Shown in pieces: positions 42,821 to 53,194 of a stretch of 64,000 nt of DNA (position 1 is the stretch's first letter; each line of letters opens with the position of its first letter). The DNA lies in contig JALMQS010000828.1 of the NCBI GenBank assembly GCA_024734495.1, positions 5,133,603 through 5,197,602 of the forward strand, written 5' to 3'. A program made the position numbers and the translations under genes. This stretch comes from Forficula auricularia (lineage: Eukaryota; Arthropoda; Insecta; Dermaptera; Forficulidae). The notes beneath the pieces were generated by a model. The model saw only the letters and a program-made list of their open reading frames with translations. It made no database searches and was not told where the DNA came from.

Positions 42821-43212
42821 GATTAAAAATTCACAGTTCTTTGGACAATGTTTTTTTATTGAAGCTCTTATTCAATTTTTGTACAACGTTTCGTCTCTCT
42901 CGAGACTTTTCAAGTACTCAATTGGTTAGAGCAACATTGGTTGAAATAAAGATAAAAATAACTGAGACATAGTAGAATTTTTTTTCTTCCTAGATTGATA
43001 CAATAAAATTTATTTATTATTATTTATTTATTGTATCAATCTAGAAAGAAAAAAATCTACTATGTCTCAGTTATTTTTATCTTTATTTCAACCAATGTTA
43101 CTCTAACCAATTGAGTACTTGAAAAAGTCTCGAGAGAGACGAAACATTGTACAAAAATTGAATAAGAGCTTCAATAAAAAAACTTTGTCCAAAGAACTGT
43201 GAATTTTTAATC
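42821..43212. mobile_element. Long foldback with variant hammerhead-like arms
   Basis: Near-perfect arms of about 185 bp from GATTAAAAATTCACAGTTCT to its complement at 43193-43212. Each arm carries stem I GTAC, then TTGAAAA(A), stem II GTCTC/GAGAC with GAGA loop, GAAA and CRTTGTAC. The CTGAWGA core is altered in both arms, so this is a variant or inactive family. Confidence 0.8.
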
Positions 43213-43564
43213 TATTTAATTCACTCTCTAGTTCTAAAATATGACGATATGGAACTTAATTTTTCTAGTACCTATAGAATAATTATTTTCAAAAATAGTT
43301 TTTGGAGCTGTATGTGAACTCAAAATGAAAGTTCGTAGAAAGCTTTTTCTTGTCATAAAATGTTTAGATTTCTAAATTTAGTCAAAATACCAATGGGTAC
43401 CAAAAAATTAGGAGGCTGGTATTTAAAAAGAGATGCAAATAGAGGACCTGTAAATTGAGAGTGGAGCCCAAAAAATCTTCAAATTTTTTCAATTTTTTCA
43501 AATATGTTTCAATTCAAAATTATAAATATTTCTATGTCTTAAACCCATCATCAGTCTTTTAATT
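43213..43564. other. AT-rich DNA with a hammerhead remnant
   Basis: The minus strand near 43560-43530 reads GACTGATGATGGGTTTAAGA, a core and half of stem II of family 5. The SINE L insertion interrupts it. Confidence 0.4.
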
Positions 43565-43829
43565 CTTCTTCTTTAAGTTCCATATCAGGTCTCCCTGACG
43601 TTTCGGCACATCTCCACATATACCTATGCTGTTTAGCTGTTTTACACAAATATACGGGACATACTTTTTAACGCGGTTAGTTTGGAGAGGTTGATTAGGC
43701 AATTATACTCATGGTAGTTTGTCATTGCTTTCCAAGAGGAGTCGTCTGCAAATATCTGCCGAGACTCAGTCTCTAATCATTACATTAGGACAGCGGCCCG
43801 ACACTCTGACTACTGACCCACATTCGCCT
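43565..43829 (-). mobile_element. SINE L, copy 1, with 13-bp TSD
   Basis: It is flanked by CAGTCTTTTAATT (43552-43564 and 43830-43842). The minus strand starts GAGGCGAATGTGGGTCAGTA (A-box region), then GTCGGGCCGCTG, a decayed B box, GACTGAGTCTCGGCAGA, GTATAATTGCC and GCTAAACAGCATAGGTATAT. The tail is purine-rich (AAGAAGAAG). Homologue at 52838-53075. Confidence 0.85.
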
Positions 43830-43842
43830 CAGTCTTTTAATT

Positions 43843-44073
43843 AGAAATATTTAATTTGTTATTTTCTCATGGGTTCACATAGGTAAATTTGTTTTGTTGA
43901 AATACATACCAAACTGGTCATTCAACCTAATGGGGCAGAGGACAACCTCATTGATTTCTTTTTATGAATCAACAACTAACTCTGCTACTCTAGTTAAAAC
44001 AAAATATTTTCTATGAAAGAAAATTTAAATTTTATTTAATATAAGAAAGGGGGCAAGTAGGTATATGGTAAAT
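43843..44073 (-). repeat. Repeat N fragment and flanks
   Basis: The minus strand at 44005-43935 reads AGAGTAGCAGAGTTAGTTGT, GATTCATAAAAAGAAATCAA, TGAGGTTGTCCTCTG. It is homologous to 46370-46425 and 29290-29352. Confidence 0.55.
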
Positions 44074-44239
44074 CGAGAGGTGAACCGCAACCTAATATCG
44101 TGTACACCTACTTCCACTTCCACTTTCATTTCCAAGTAGAAGACAATAGATGAAGGGGCATTATCTAATGAATTCCAAAATAATTTCGCATAATTTCAAA
44201 GACGTGTACACCTAATTCAAATCGCGGTAAATCATGTGG
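44074..44239. mobile_element. Old, repeat-free copy of the minisatellite element
   Basis: The left end CGAGAGGTGAACCGCAACCT continues into GTGTACACCTACTTCCACTT; the right end has AAAGACGTGTACACCTAATT and TCGCGGTAAATCATG. The subterminal sequences are those of the minisatellite elements but no 10-bp array is present. It could be an ancestral form or one that lost the array. Confidence 0.55.
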
Positions 44240-44767
44240 ATGGCCAGATAATTGATTTTTTTTCTTTAATGACAGGGATTTAAAAAAAAAATTCTAAGAT
44301 TTTTTTTTAGCTTTCAAGAATTGGTTTGGATTGAACCATATCTATGGATCTGTATTTTAAAAGATTAAAAGTTTTAGAATTCGGGGAAGACGAGAGCAAA
44401 GTAAAACTTCAATACTAGATTTATTATATAAAGACAAATTCTGAAAGGAAGCGTTGGTTGTTTGTTTTGTTTACGAAAATAAAATTAAAGAAATCTGTGT
44501 GAAAAGATTTCCTTTACTCAATACAAGAAGACTTGCTTGTATCATAAGAGATAGAAACTGATTTTTTTTTTTATTTTATTTTAAAAAAAACTTTTCAAGA
44601 GATTGGTTATTTTATCCGCATCTTCATTTCATGTATAAATTTAATCGAATTTTTTCTTACCTAGTCTTTAGGTATATTTAGGGGTTAAACATTTTTTACT
44701 TTCACATTTATATTGATAGATTATAATGTGGAAGTATTGCGATGCCCTGTCTGGGTCCTGACTCTTT
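44240..44767. other. AT-rich DNA, nothing recognised
   Basis: No gene or repeat structure is seen. Confidence 0.4.
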
Positions 44768-45276
44768 GAGAACTTCCAGATGATAACAGTATAGTTAGGT
44801 TGAGAGAATTAGCTAAAAATCTCAAATGCACCAGCTCCAGAAGTTTTTTAGATATGGAAAAATTGAGTGATTTTAGTGCGACGTTGCCAAGTCGCCATCT
44901 CTCACTTGTCATGCCATGAGAGAAAAAATGAAAACCATCAAAAGTACCTAACTTTTAACATTTTTCATACAAAACAAATACCGCTTGGTACAATTATTTT
45001 AACAGAAAAATATTTGTTATATCTTCAGTTAATGATTCTTAGTTTTTCAAAGTAATTTCAAAAAAATTACGAATGTTAATTAATGAAACAGTCACTTTAA
45101 CATCAATCGGGATAGGGTTCGCGTGTTAAATATTCGAATTTCAATGGTCAATATTTACAAATTTAGTACCGCAGGACTATTGAAAAAAATGTCTACGTAT
45201 AAAGAACACTTATAAATATGTGTATTCAAAGTTTTAAAAGGATTGCAAGAAAATCAATTTATTAGGGAACGTCCTT
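44768..45276 (+). mobile_element. 5'-truncated copy of the 25-kb TTAA element
   Basis: It matches 25222-25730 from CAGATGAKAACAGTA through GAAAACCATCAAAAGTACCT to the right TIR TTATTAGGGAACGTCC. The left TIR and start codon are missing. The shared interior means both derive from the same internally deleted parent. Confidence 0.78.
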
Positions 45277-46013
45277 ATATGAACTTAAATCTATTAGACT
45301 CTTTAGCTTGTAAAGATTAAAATAATTGCAATTGTAATTGATAACTTGTATTTTAATTACTTGCCCCATTCCTGGGTATAAGTAAGTGATGGTTAAAATA
45401 ATTTAGTAGGTGTACCTGTAATTTCTATTTGACTGTATTTGGTTATTATTATAGTACAAAGAGACGCTGAAACAGAATGAAGCTTATATTTTGTCGTTGG
45501 TTTATTATTTACCATACGTTTTGTCGTCCTTTATGTTGACATCATTAGCGTCTAAAATTTTCTCTATCTCGACATAAAGAGTGATGAAATGTGTCGGCTA
45601 AATAATGATCCAGCAATAAAATATTTAAGCTAAAGGATTTCACTTTTTATTCAACAACATCGGTCTTAATATTTCTTTAGCGCCACCCGGAACAACCAAC
45701 AAATAATTCAGTAGAAAATACATAAAACTATTTATAAATAATAATATTACGAAATATACATATTCATATTAAGAATTATTCCTATTATTTAAATAATTAT
45801 AAAAAATATATATATTCCTGCCGATCCATTTATCTATAATAAAAATTTTCTTTATTCTCTAATTTAATAGTTATTACTTTTGTTATTTGTTTAATAAAAA
45901 AGTAGTGTCTTAAAAGAGAGATCTAGTTCAAGTCAATCATCAAAAATTAATTAAAAGTTAAAATTATTAGTACTTCGATATTAACGAGGTCGTATTATTC
46001 TGTCAATCATAGG
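45277..46013. other. Anonymous DNA with a decayed hammerhead-like motif
   Basis: The minus strand at 45556-45505 reads CTAATGA, TGTC, AACATAAA, GGAC, GACAAAACGTATGG. It has a pairable stem II but an altered core (CTAATGA, GACAAAA). Nothing else is recognised. Confidence 0.35.
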
Positions 46014-46209
46014 CAGTGGCGTAGCCAGGAAATTTTCATGGGGAGGGGGTCAATCCTCAAAGCAAAATATGAATTTTTTTTATTAAAACAAATAGGTACT
46101 TTAAGAAATTAAAAAAACAATTATTTATTAAACATATTAAACATATTTAATTACGGTTAGTTTGACATAAGTTCTGACGCCTCCTCCCTCCCCCGTGGCT
46201 ACACCACTG
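46014..46209. mobile_element. hAT-type MITE
   Basis: Inverted ends CAGTGGCGTAGCCA/TGGCTACACCACTG (one mismatch) are flanked by ATCATAGG and TTCATACG, 8 bp with six matches. It is 196 bp and non-coding. Confidence 0.75.
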
Positions 46210-46863
46210 TTCATACGTGGCTCGTTATTGTCTATGAGTCCTCAAGGACTTCAGAAAAAATGAGATAATTATAAGAACAGAAAGAAAAGTTCAAACAAGA
46301 CTAGAGTTTCTGACAATTAAATTATATGAATTCACTCATATAGAGGTATGTTTATTTGGTTCAATCAGAGGACAACCTCATTGATTTTTCCTTAAGAATC
46401 AACAACTCTACTACACTCAGCAACCTAGATATTTCCAATGTAAAGTTCCAGATCAGGGAATTGTTTTGCATTGATCTTTTTCAGCACTATATGTACGATT
46501 TGAACAAAAAAATTTAATTAGTTGATTCAACGTGAAATAATGAGTTTAAGAGGCTAAAAAAGAGCATTACAGAAACGAAACATTGACAAAACCGTACACA
46601 GTCTTGAAAAAATTCACTTTTACTATAATTTACTTATTTCGTTGCTTAGTAAAGCTAGAGATTCGAAATTACACAAGAAAAACTAACATAATCAAGCCTT
46701 CTAATTTGTTGATCAGGAACAAAAATAATCAATGGAATAATAAAAAAATTGAAATTTTGTCAACTGTTCCTATAAGACTACTTATGATTGATGAAGTTTA
46801 ACAGGCAGCCTCTTAGTTTTTCTATTGATTATGTGTAAAACATTTTAAACTGTTATACCAATA
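46210..46863. other. Anonymous DNA with repeat N fragment
   Basis: Repeat N on the minus strand at 46370-46425 (GAGTTGTTGATTCTTAAGG, AAAAATCAATGAGGTTGTCC). A 72-codon frame at 46583-46801 has no motif. Confidence 0.4.
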
Positions 46864-47806
46864 GGGTAAATCCGGGAGAGACGCCACACTTGGGGGAGAT
46901 GCCGCACCCCTTGTAGTTCAAAAAGTACCAGCTAGATCCTAGCGCAGGCCAGTCCGCCTTTATCAGTTGGACGTTTATATTGATAGGAAAACTGTTTTTA
47001 TCTGATTGTGAAGAATGTTTTACAGATTACAAGCTAATATCGAAGGTAAGACACTTATTACACACTAAAGTTTTTCTTAAGCTTCAACTATGAATTTATT
47101 AAGAGCTAATATTTTAAATATTCGAATAAAGTCAAATAGATAGTAAACAACGAAACCTTTAGTGAGGTTATGAGTCGTTTTTTGGTTTGTTTGCTACTAA
47201 TCGCGGCAAGAGGGAGGGCGTGGCATCTCACCCGTACTAAATAGGAGAGATGCCACACTGCGATAAAAACTACTCTTCATCTTCCAAGAAATGTGATTGG
47301 TTGCGTTTTGCAACATGCCAGAGATGGCTTCTTGAGGACTGCACTATTTTGAAGAATTTTGTGTCGATTATGGTCGCCAAAATAAAAAAAATTCTAAAAA
47401 AAACTAAATAGTGTCCAATTACTTTAGTTTTTCATTTAGCAAAATCTTGTTTACAATCTTTAAAGAACTTTCTATGTTCAAAATATATATTTTTAGCTTT
47501 TTTTATACCTAAAAAATTTTTTAGTTCTTGAATACTTTTAATAACAATGTTTTTACTATTATTGTAATTTGAAATTTGTAATTTAAAGAAGTGTGGCAAC
47601 ACCCCTGACACCTACGGGTGAGACGCCACAGAGCAACGTTTTACAAATAAATTTTTTCTACTTATTATACTGTTTTTAATTTAATAATAACCCATTACAC
47701 ACTTATTACATTGTATTGTGTTAACATAACAACCTTTTACTTATAGTTATGCTATGGGCTTTAGAATGTTTTTTTTTAATGTGTGGCATCTCTCCCAGAT
47801 TTACCC
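46864..47806. mobile_element. TA-flanked TIR element with subterminal repeats
   Basis: Inverted ends of about 27 bp (GGGTAAATCYGGGAGAGAYG, CCACAC) are bordered by TA (46862-46863 and 47807-47808). Variants of GAGAYGCCACAC occur near both ends and in the middle (46879, 47252, 47620 direct; 47220 and 47780 inverted). At 943 bp it has no transposase frame. The TA target suggests the Tc1/mariner/pogo group, by inference. Confidence 0.8.
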
Positions 47807-47808
47807 TA

Positions 47809-47970
47809 TGTAAGTTTACAGTTATAACAGTCATCGCATTGAAATTGATTGGGGAGACGAATACTGAAAAAATAAATCTTTATTACTACTAAAAAAGCCA
47901 CTGCTATACTCCTTAAATTATAGGACATAGCAGTTTAGGAAGAAGAAAAAGAGATGATGTTTGTTTTCAT
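47809..47970. other. Short anonymous interval
   Basis: Nothing recognised. Confidence 0.35.
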
Positions 47971-48355
47971 TTTTTTTTTTTTTGTTGTGGAAACTTATTG
48001 TCCTGGGCATTTCAGCCAAATGGACAATCGTTGTTCTGGGAATTTAGTCGGTGAATTATCGGACCATTTTCTTAAGCCTAGACGATCATTGTCATTAGCA
48101 TTTGTAATGAAGGATCTGGCTTTATTTATCGGATTAAGAGAATTTCCGCTTTGGAGTACACTTTGCTCTTCCTTCGCAGTGGATGGGGAAAAGGACCCAA
48201 GGAAATTAAGAAAACCCGGATTCTGCTCTGTTGTTAAAAGGAACAAGAATCTTGGTACTAATTACTCTCGAGAACTTTGTAATATAAGCCTCGAGGAGAG
48301 ACTGGGCCCAACAGTTCAGATCCAATTGTTGATCTTTCTAATCAACTTGTTTTAG
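47971..48355. other. Unexplained island with coding-like composition
   Basis: Between two T-runs (about 47972 and 48403) lies about 350 bp of more balanced base composition, open on both strands. The plus frame (133 codons, stop 48353-48355) contains SLSLAFVMKDLALFIGLREF. The minus frame (ending 47995) contains NANDNDRLGLRKWSDNSPTK. I recognise neither. It could be an exon of an unknown gene, a captured gene fragment or chance; no splice sites or start support a gene. Confidence 0.25.
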
Positions 48356-48584
48356 TCATTCAATCCACTTTCATTTCATGAAGGATTATCATGTTACTTT
48401 CAATTTTTTTTTTTTTTAACAAATTCTGTCAAGAGTAATAAGTAAACAGGTGCCAAATGAGGAAAAAACGTGCCAATAACCATTTATTAAATATAAATTT
48501 ATACTCTACCAGATTTTTATCGTCGTTTTAAAAATATTTTTGTAGAAAAAAAATGAAAAGGGAGTGGAAACTTACAGACATAGT
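48356..48584. other. AT-rich interval
   Basis: Nothing recognised. Confidence 0.35.
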
Positions 48585-49150
48585 ACCTAAAAAATGGACT
48601 TCAAAAAAATTTAATGCAACAAATAAAATAATAAGAACTCAAAAATCAAACTATACTGAACCTAATGCATAAAAATCATCGAAATCGGTCCACACTTTAA
48701 AGAGAAATCGACAAACAAACATCATCAGAACTTGACCAAATTAATATGGGACCACCCCTAAAGTATCCCCTTTCCAATAAAAAAAGAATCATCGAAATCG
48801 GTCTATAAACAAAGAAGTTATGCGTAAACATACATAACAAATAAGGTCCAATACCAATGAAATTTATACTGAACCAATCGGCAACTATACTGAACCCAAT
48901 GCAAAAAAATCATCGAAATCGGTCGGCATGGTAAAGAGAAATCGACAAACAAATTTCATCAGAACTTGATCAAATTAATATGGAACCACCCCTAAGGTAC
49001 CCCCTTTCCAACAAAAGAAGAATCATTGAAATCGGTCAATAAACAATGAATTTATGCGTGAACATACATAAAAAAAAGATTTCAAGCACAAAAAAAACAG
49101 ACATTCCGTTGAATTGATAACCTCCTCCTTTTTCCAAAGTCGGCTAATAA
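48585..49150. mobile_element. Family C copy with internal duplication
   Basis: It has homology to 39066-39612 (GGACTTCAAAAAAATTTAAT start, CCTCCTTTTTCCAAAGTCGG end). A segment of about 240 bp is duplicated: ACTGAACCYAATGCA and GAGAAATCGACAAACAAA occur at 48654/48890 and 48701/48938. No coding frame. Confidence 0.7.
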
Positions 49151-49479
49151 AACAAGAAAAATTTAAGAATTATTAAACAATTAAGATCTGGACGAGTGAA
49201 ATTTAAAATATTTTTTATTTAAAAAACTATTCATTTTAGGTATAGGGAATATTTAAGAAACTCCTATTGGATTTTTATGTAGAATTCAAAAATACTAAAA
49301 TTTATGTCATGTTCGATTTGAAAAAATTGAGTATTAACTAGTATTGATTTTCAGAAATAAAATATTATTATGGTCATCCTGGATATAACATTTTAATTTT
49401 TATGATTAAGTAAGATTTTTTAATAATGTATAATTAAGTGTTCTAATTGATCAAATTAATTCTACAAATAATAGTTTAA
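49151..49479. other. AT-rich DNA, nothing recognised
   Basis: No gene or repeat structure is seen. Confidence 0.4.
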
Positions 49480-49678
49480 TTAAAGTTTAAATTTTTATTT
49501 AAATCACACATGATTACTTTATAATGATTTATTGAAATAAATAATTACAATTTTAATACAACGTTTCGATCGCAGAATAAGTCGATCGAAACGTTGTATT
49601 AAAATTGTAATTATTTGTTTCAATAAATAATTATAAGTAATCATGTGTGATTTAAATAAAAAATTTAAACTTTAATCA
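49480..49678. repeat. Foldback with two 3' half-hammerheads
   Basis: Near-perfect arms of about 95 bp (TTAAAGTTTAAATTTTTATT ...). The centre is AACGTTTCGATCG ... CGATCGAAACGTT, that is two GAAACG ends facing away from the middle with no CTGAWGA. This fits fusion of two units truncated inside stem II. Confidence 0.8.
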
Positions 49679-50204
49679 AATTAATCACAAAAATAAAAGC
49701 TTCAACAGCTTCATTACTAATAGTTTAATTATTATAAATTTTTAAAAATGAACGCTGAATCGGTAGATTTTACAAACTATCTAAAATAACTCAGAAATGA
49801 TAAATTTTAGACATCAAGTGGATTATACAAAATCCTCTTAGTTTTTAACACTTAATCAAATGATACAAAAATATTTTGGGAGTTCCATAGAAAATAAGAA
49901 AGTTACCAAAAGTTTTTAATAATTTATTTAATAAAAGAATATTCCAAAACAAAAATATGTCAAAGTTCAAAATTTTCTCTCAACTCCTTCCATGAAAACT
50001 TTTAATCAACGAGTTCTGTGGAACACGCTGTATATATTAAAATTATGGCTATACAGCTAGTACAAAAACCTTCTTACGGGTAGAGCGACCAAGGCACTAT
50101 AATCTTAATTGTGTCGTGAGAGGTTCTCTTAAATTTAGTTATTAATAGCCTTCTAGTGTTTAAGATATTATCAGAGCAGAATTAAGTATATACTAGTTTA
50201 GAGA
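49679..50204. other. AT-rich DNA, nothing recognised
   Basis: No gene or repeat structure is seen. Confidence 0.4.
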
Positions 50205-50485
50205 TTTTGAATAATTAGTACCTGGCCACCGAGCGATGCTCGGTAACTTTTTGCTTAAGTTAAAAGCTATATATTAATCCCCGGACCCCAACCACTTCAT
50301 CACACCTTCTGCACCCCTCCACCCAAAATCTCCCCACCTACACCCCCACTTCACCCCCGAAACCACTTCCCTCGCCCCCGTACCCCTCCACCATCTACCC
50401 CCACCGTCACCTCCACCCCCGCCGCCTCACCCAGTTTTTACATTTCTAGCCTTCTAGTGGCCCACAGATTATGTGTTTATAGGTA
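50205..50485 (-). repeat. Hairpin plus C-rich tract, pair of 18090-18260
   Basis: CCGAGCGATGCTCGG hairpin, AACTTTTTGCTTAAGTTAAAAG, then C-rich DNA from 50280 to 50430 and TTCTAGTGGCCCACAGATTA (compare 20915). This looks like a second Helitron-like fragment abutting the next element. Confidence 0.55.
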
Positions 50486-51008
50486 TCTATATAAATAAAA
50501 ATGTACTGTTACGCTTAAGTGATACGTTGAAGGATCTCCGAAAGTTCTTCACCGATTTCTTTGAAATTTTCACACATTCCATTCAAATACACGAGTGTTT
50601 TTATATATAGTGTTTTTATAGATATCACACATGTGGCATGTAAAAAATATTTTTTTCGAGGAAAAATGACAGCGCCTCTCTGGGAAGGAGGGGGGTTAAA
50701 AGTGAATAAACAAGATGGCCGATAATAGATTTTTGGAAATCTTTCAACTGTCAATATTATTTTTGTTTAAGGGAACAATAATTATAAACCTGGCCCAAAA
50801 TTTAGATATACTAATTGGAGCACCAAACGGACATATGTTGCGAATATAGTTTCGATACGTCCAGTGGTTTAGGCGTGAAGCATAAGAGTTAGTCACAGCA
50901 ACGCGTGGTCGGGTCAGCTATTATCTATATATAAATTTTAACCATAAAACGAGACGCTCCCCGCCAGGGGCTAGGTGTCGCCGGGCCAAAGGCCTGGGCG
51001 TCAGCTAG
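50486..51008 (+). mobile_element. Helitron-like non-autonomous element, copy 1
   Basis: It starts A|TCTATATAAATAAAAATG and ends with a hairpin CGCCGGGCC/GGCCTGGGCG, then TCAG and CTAG|T. TC and CTAG ends, a 3' hairpin about 10 bp before the end, an A/T insertion site and lack of TIR or TSD are the Helitron hallmarks. The GAGACGCTCCCCGCCAGG box (50951-50968) is near the 3' end. Copies: 55929-56381 and 58233-58739. No Rep/helicase coding. Confidence 0.75.
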
Positions 51009-51482
51009 TAGGTATATAAATAAATGCCGTATAATTTTTTTAATTAAATTACAATTTTTGAGTTAATTAATTAAATTGCAAAATTCTAATATAGAAGAAT
51101 ATGTTATACTTTATATTAGTGTCATCATCAGCCTAAAATTTTAATTTAATGTATAACTTACAACCTTACAAAATTTTACATTTTTTTATTAATAAACTAA
51201 TTATGTACCTTAGAACAATCTAATAATTATAGAAAATGTAAAATTTAGAAATGTTCTGTTTTTGTAAGTTATATATTAAAATAAAATTTTAGGTTGAATA
51301 TGATGTTTCAGTAAAAACCCGTTTTTTAGTAAGAACGGGTTCTTACTAGTTAAAACGCGTTTCACTGAATACCTTTGTTATACTAGAGTTTACTGATGTT
51401 AGTTGAGTTTTGTTTAAAGGTCTAGAATCATCATTTTTGACCTTCTGCCTCATTTTGGGTGTTAATTTTCAAAAAAATGTTC
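51009..51482. other. AT-rich DNA with a 160-bp foldback
   Basis: 51132-51293 has inverted ends CCTAAAATTTT and CTTACAA/TTGTAAG over about 35 bp, a MITE-like structure without a clear target duplication. A further short hairpin AACCCGTTTTTT.../AACGGGTT is at 51316-51341. Confidence 0.55.
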
Positions 51483-51680
51483 TTCCCCCCCCCCCCCCCC
51501 CCTCGCCACTCAAAAATTAAAGAGGCGAAACTTTTAAGAGAAGATGTATTTTCGGTAGTTTACGGGTATATATTTGGAGTGTGGTTTTTTAAGAGGAATA
51601 AAATTTTTGGACCGAGACGCTGCCCGCCAGGGCACTAGCCCGGAGGGCCGAGCTTCGAGGGCGTGCCCTCGTTAAACAAT
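51483..51680 (-). repeat. GAGACG-box repeat, reverse copy of 20168-20385
   Basis: It opens with a run of 18 C, then CTCGCCACTCAAAAATTAAA, GAGGCGAAACTTTTAAGAGA, ending GAGACGCTGCCCGCCAGGGC and a GC-rich head. Identity to 20168-20385 is high. Confidence 0.8.
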
Positions 51681-52120
51681 AACTAATACATTTTTTAAGA
51701 CAATTTTAATTCATAGTTACAACACAATTTCCGAGATAATAATTAATAATTAATGAAGAATTTACACTAAAATCAAGCTGGCAACAACTCATATATTTAA
51801 ACTAAAAAGTGTGTTAACTTTAGTACTTTTTTTGACGTTTTTTTCGTTTCAGCTATTGTCGCAACAGCTTTCAATCGTTTATTAAGAACTTTTTGTTTTA
51901 TAAATCTTCCTTTATAATGTACTTTATTTGACATTTCTATGATAAAATATATACAAGCTCGGACAGCGTTGCCAGATTTAACAAACGAGCACGGGATTGG
52001 CTAGTAGTGGTACATAAACAGTAAAAAGTTTTAGGCTTATGAATCATGAATCCTTATTGTCTGTTCTATAAGCTCTAGCATTAACTTTTTGCTAGTATTG
52101 TCGCGAAACAACTACCTTAA
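51681..52120 (+). mobile_element. Family K element, copy 2 (5' truncated)
   Basis: It matches 38990-39060 plus 39626-39987, giving the order without the family C insertion, and ends GAAACAACTACC|TTAA. The left TIR is replaced by the GAGACG-box repeat. Confidence 0.72.
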
Positions 52121-52630
52121 AGAAAGATATTAATCGCCTAGTGCACTTACTACCTATTGCTTATATCGGAAACTTTATGTAACTCTCTAAAGTTCAGTTC
52201 GCTGTTCTGTCTTCTTTTTATCCTTTAATACAGGTTTATTAGCCTATCTTTACTTTTCCTGACCGTTCTAAATATTCACTTTTCGAATATGGTCGGTCTC
52301 ATAAGAAATTTATTTATAACTTGAAGGCGGAAAGCTCACCCTTTTAGCGAAGTTTCTAACCCACTAGTCAAAGAAATTCACTATGATTAAAGAATCTTTT
52401 TCTCTATCTAGTAACGTTCCTATTGACAATAAAAAAATTGTTTAGAAAATAATAAAACTTCTGTTATATTTTTACAAAAATGAGAGTCATTTCTTGAGAA
52501 TATATCCTCGAAAAGTTATATAATAATTAAATTTATTAAATTATAATTCTCTTCTTGGAGTATAATAGCAAGATATAACAACACACAAAACATTAATGGA
52601 GAAAACCAGAAGGTGGAGGCTTTTTTATAT
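52121..52630. other. AT-rich DNA, nothing recognised
   Basis: No gene or repeat structure is seen. Confidence 0.4.
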
Positions 52631-52635
52631 TGACC

Positions 52636-52690
52636 CTTTTAGACTCTGAAGAAAGAGGGAAGATCTCTGAAACATCTGTTTTAATAAAGT
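52636..52690 (+). ncRNA. Hammerhead-like motif, decayed
   Basis: CTGAAGA (52646-52652), A, stem II AGAG/CTCT, GAAA (52669-52672), CATC. Core and stem II are kept, but stem III is mismatched and stem I is weak. Confidence 0.45.
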
Positions 52691-52738
52691 TTGCAAATGA
52701 CATTCCAATTAAAGTCTTTTAGAAATTGTAATTATTTT

Positions 52739-53190
52739 CATTATCCTGGGCTGCCCCTTGATCAATTTCCATTAAATTTATTAATTTATTTATTTATAAA
52801 TTTTTTATTTAATTATATTAGCATATATATAACCAGAGGCGACTGTGGGTCAGTGGTTAGAGTGTCGGGCCGCTGGCCTGAAATACGCTGGTTCAAGACC
52901 GAGTCTCGTCAGACATTTGAAGTCACCTTCTCTTTGAAAGCAATGGCAACCTACCAAGAGTATAATTGCTTAGTAACCGTTCGGAACCGGCGTTAAAAAG
53001 TAGGTCCCGTATATCTGTGTAAAAAACAGCTAAACACACTCAGCACAGCAGGTATATGTAGGAGAGGAGCCAAATTATCCTGGGCTGCCTCTTTATCAAT
53101 TTCCATTAAATTTATTGATTTATTTATTTATAAACTTTTTATTTAATTATATTAATTCACTAACCAGAGGCGGCTGTGTCGGTAAATATT
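52739..53190 (+). repeat. Direct duplication around SINE L
   Basis: TTATCCTGGGCTGCC, ATTTCCATTAAATTTATT and AACCAGAGGCGRCTGTG occur at 52742-52855 and again at 53079-53177. The second copy includes the first bases of SINE L, so the duplication took place after SINE insertion. Confidence 0.8.
52838..53075 (+). mobile_element. SINE L, copy 2
   Basis: Starts GAGGCGACTGTGGGTCAGTG, with A box (GGTCAGTGGTTAGAG) and B box (GGTTCAAGACC). The body has GTCACCTTCTCTTTGAAAGC and GTCCCGTATATCTGTGT, homologous to 43565-43829 in reverse. It is the better-preserved tRNA head of the two. A 101-codon frame across it is not a gene. Confidence 0.82.
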
Positions 53191-53194
53191 TTTT

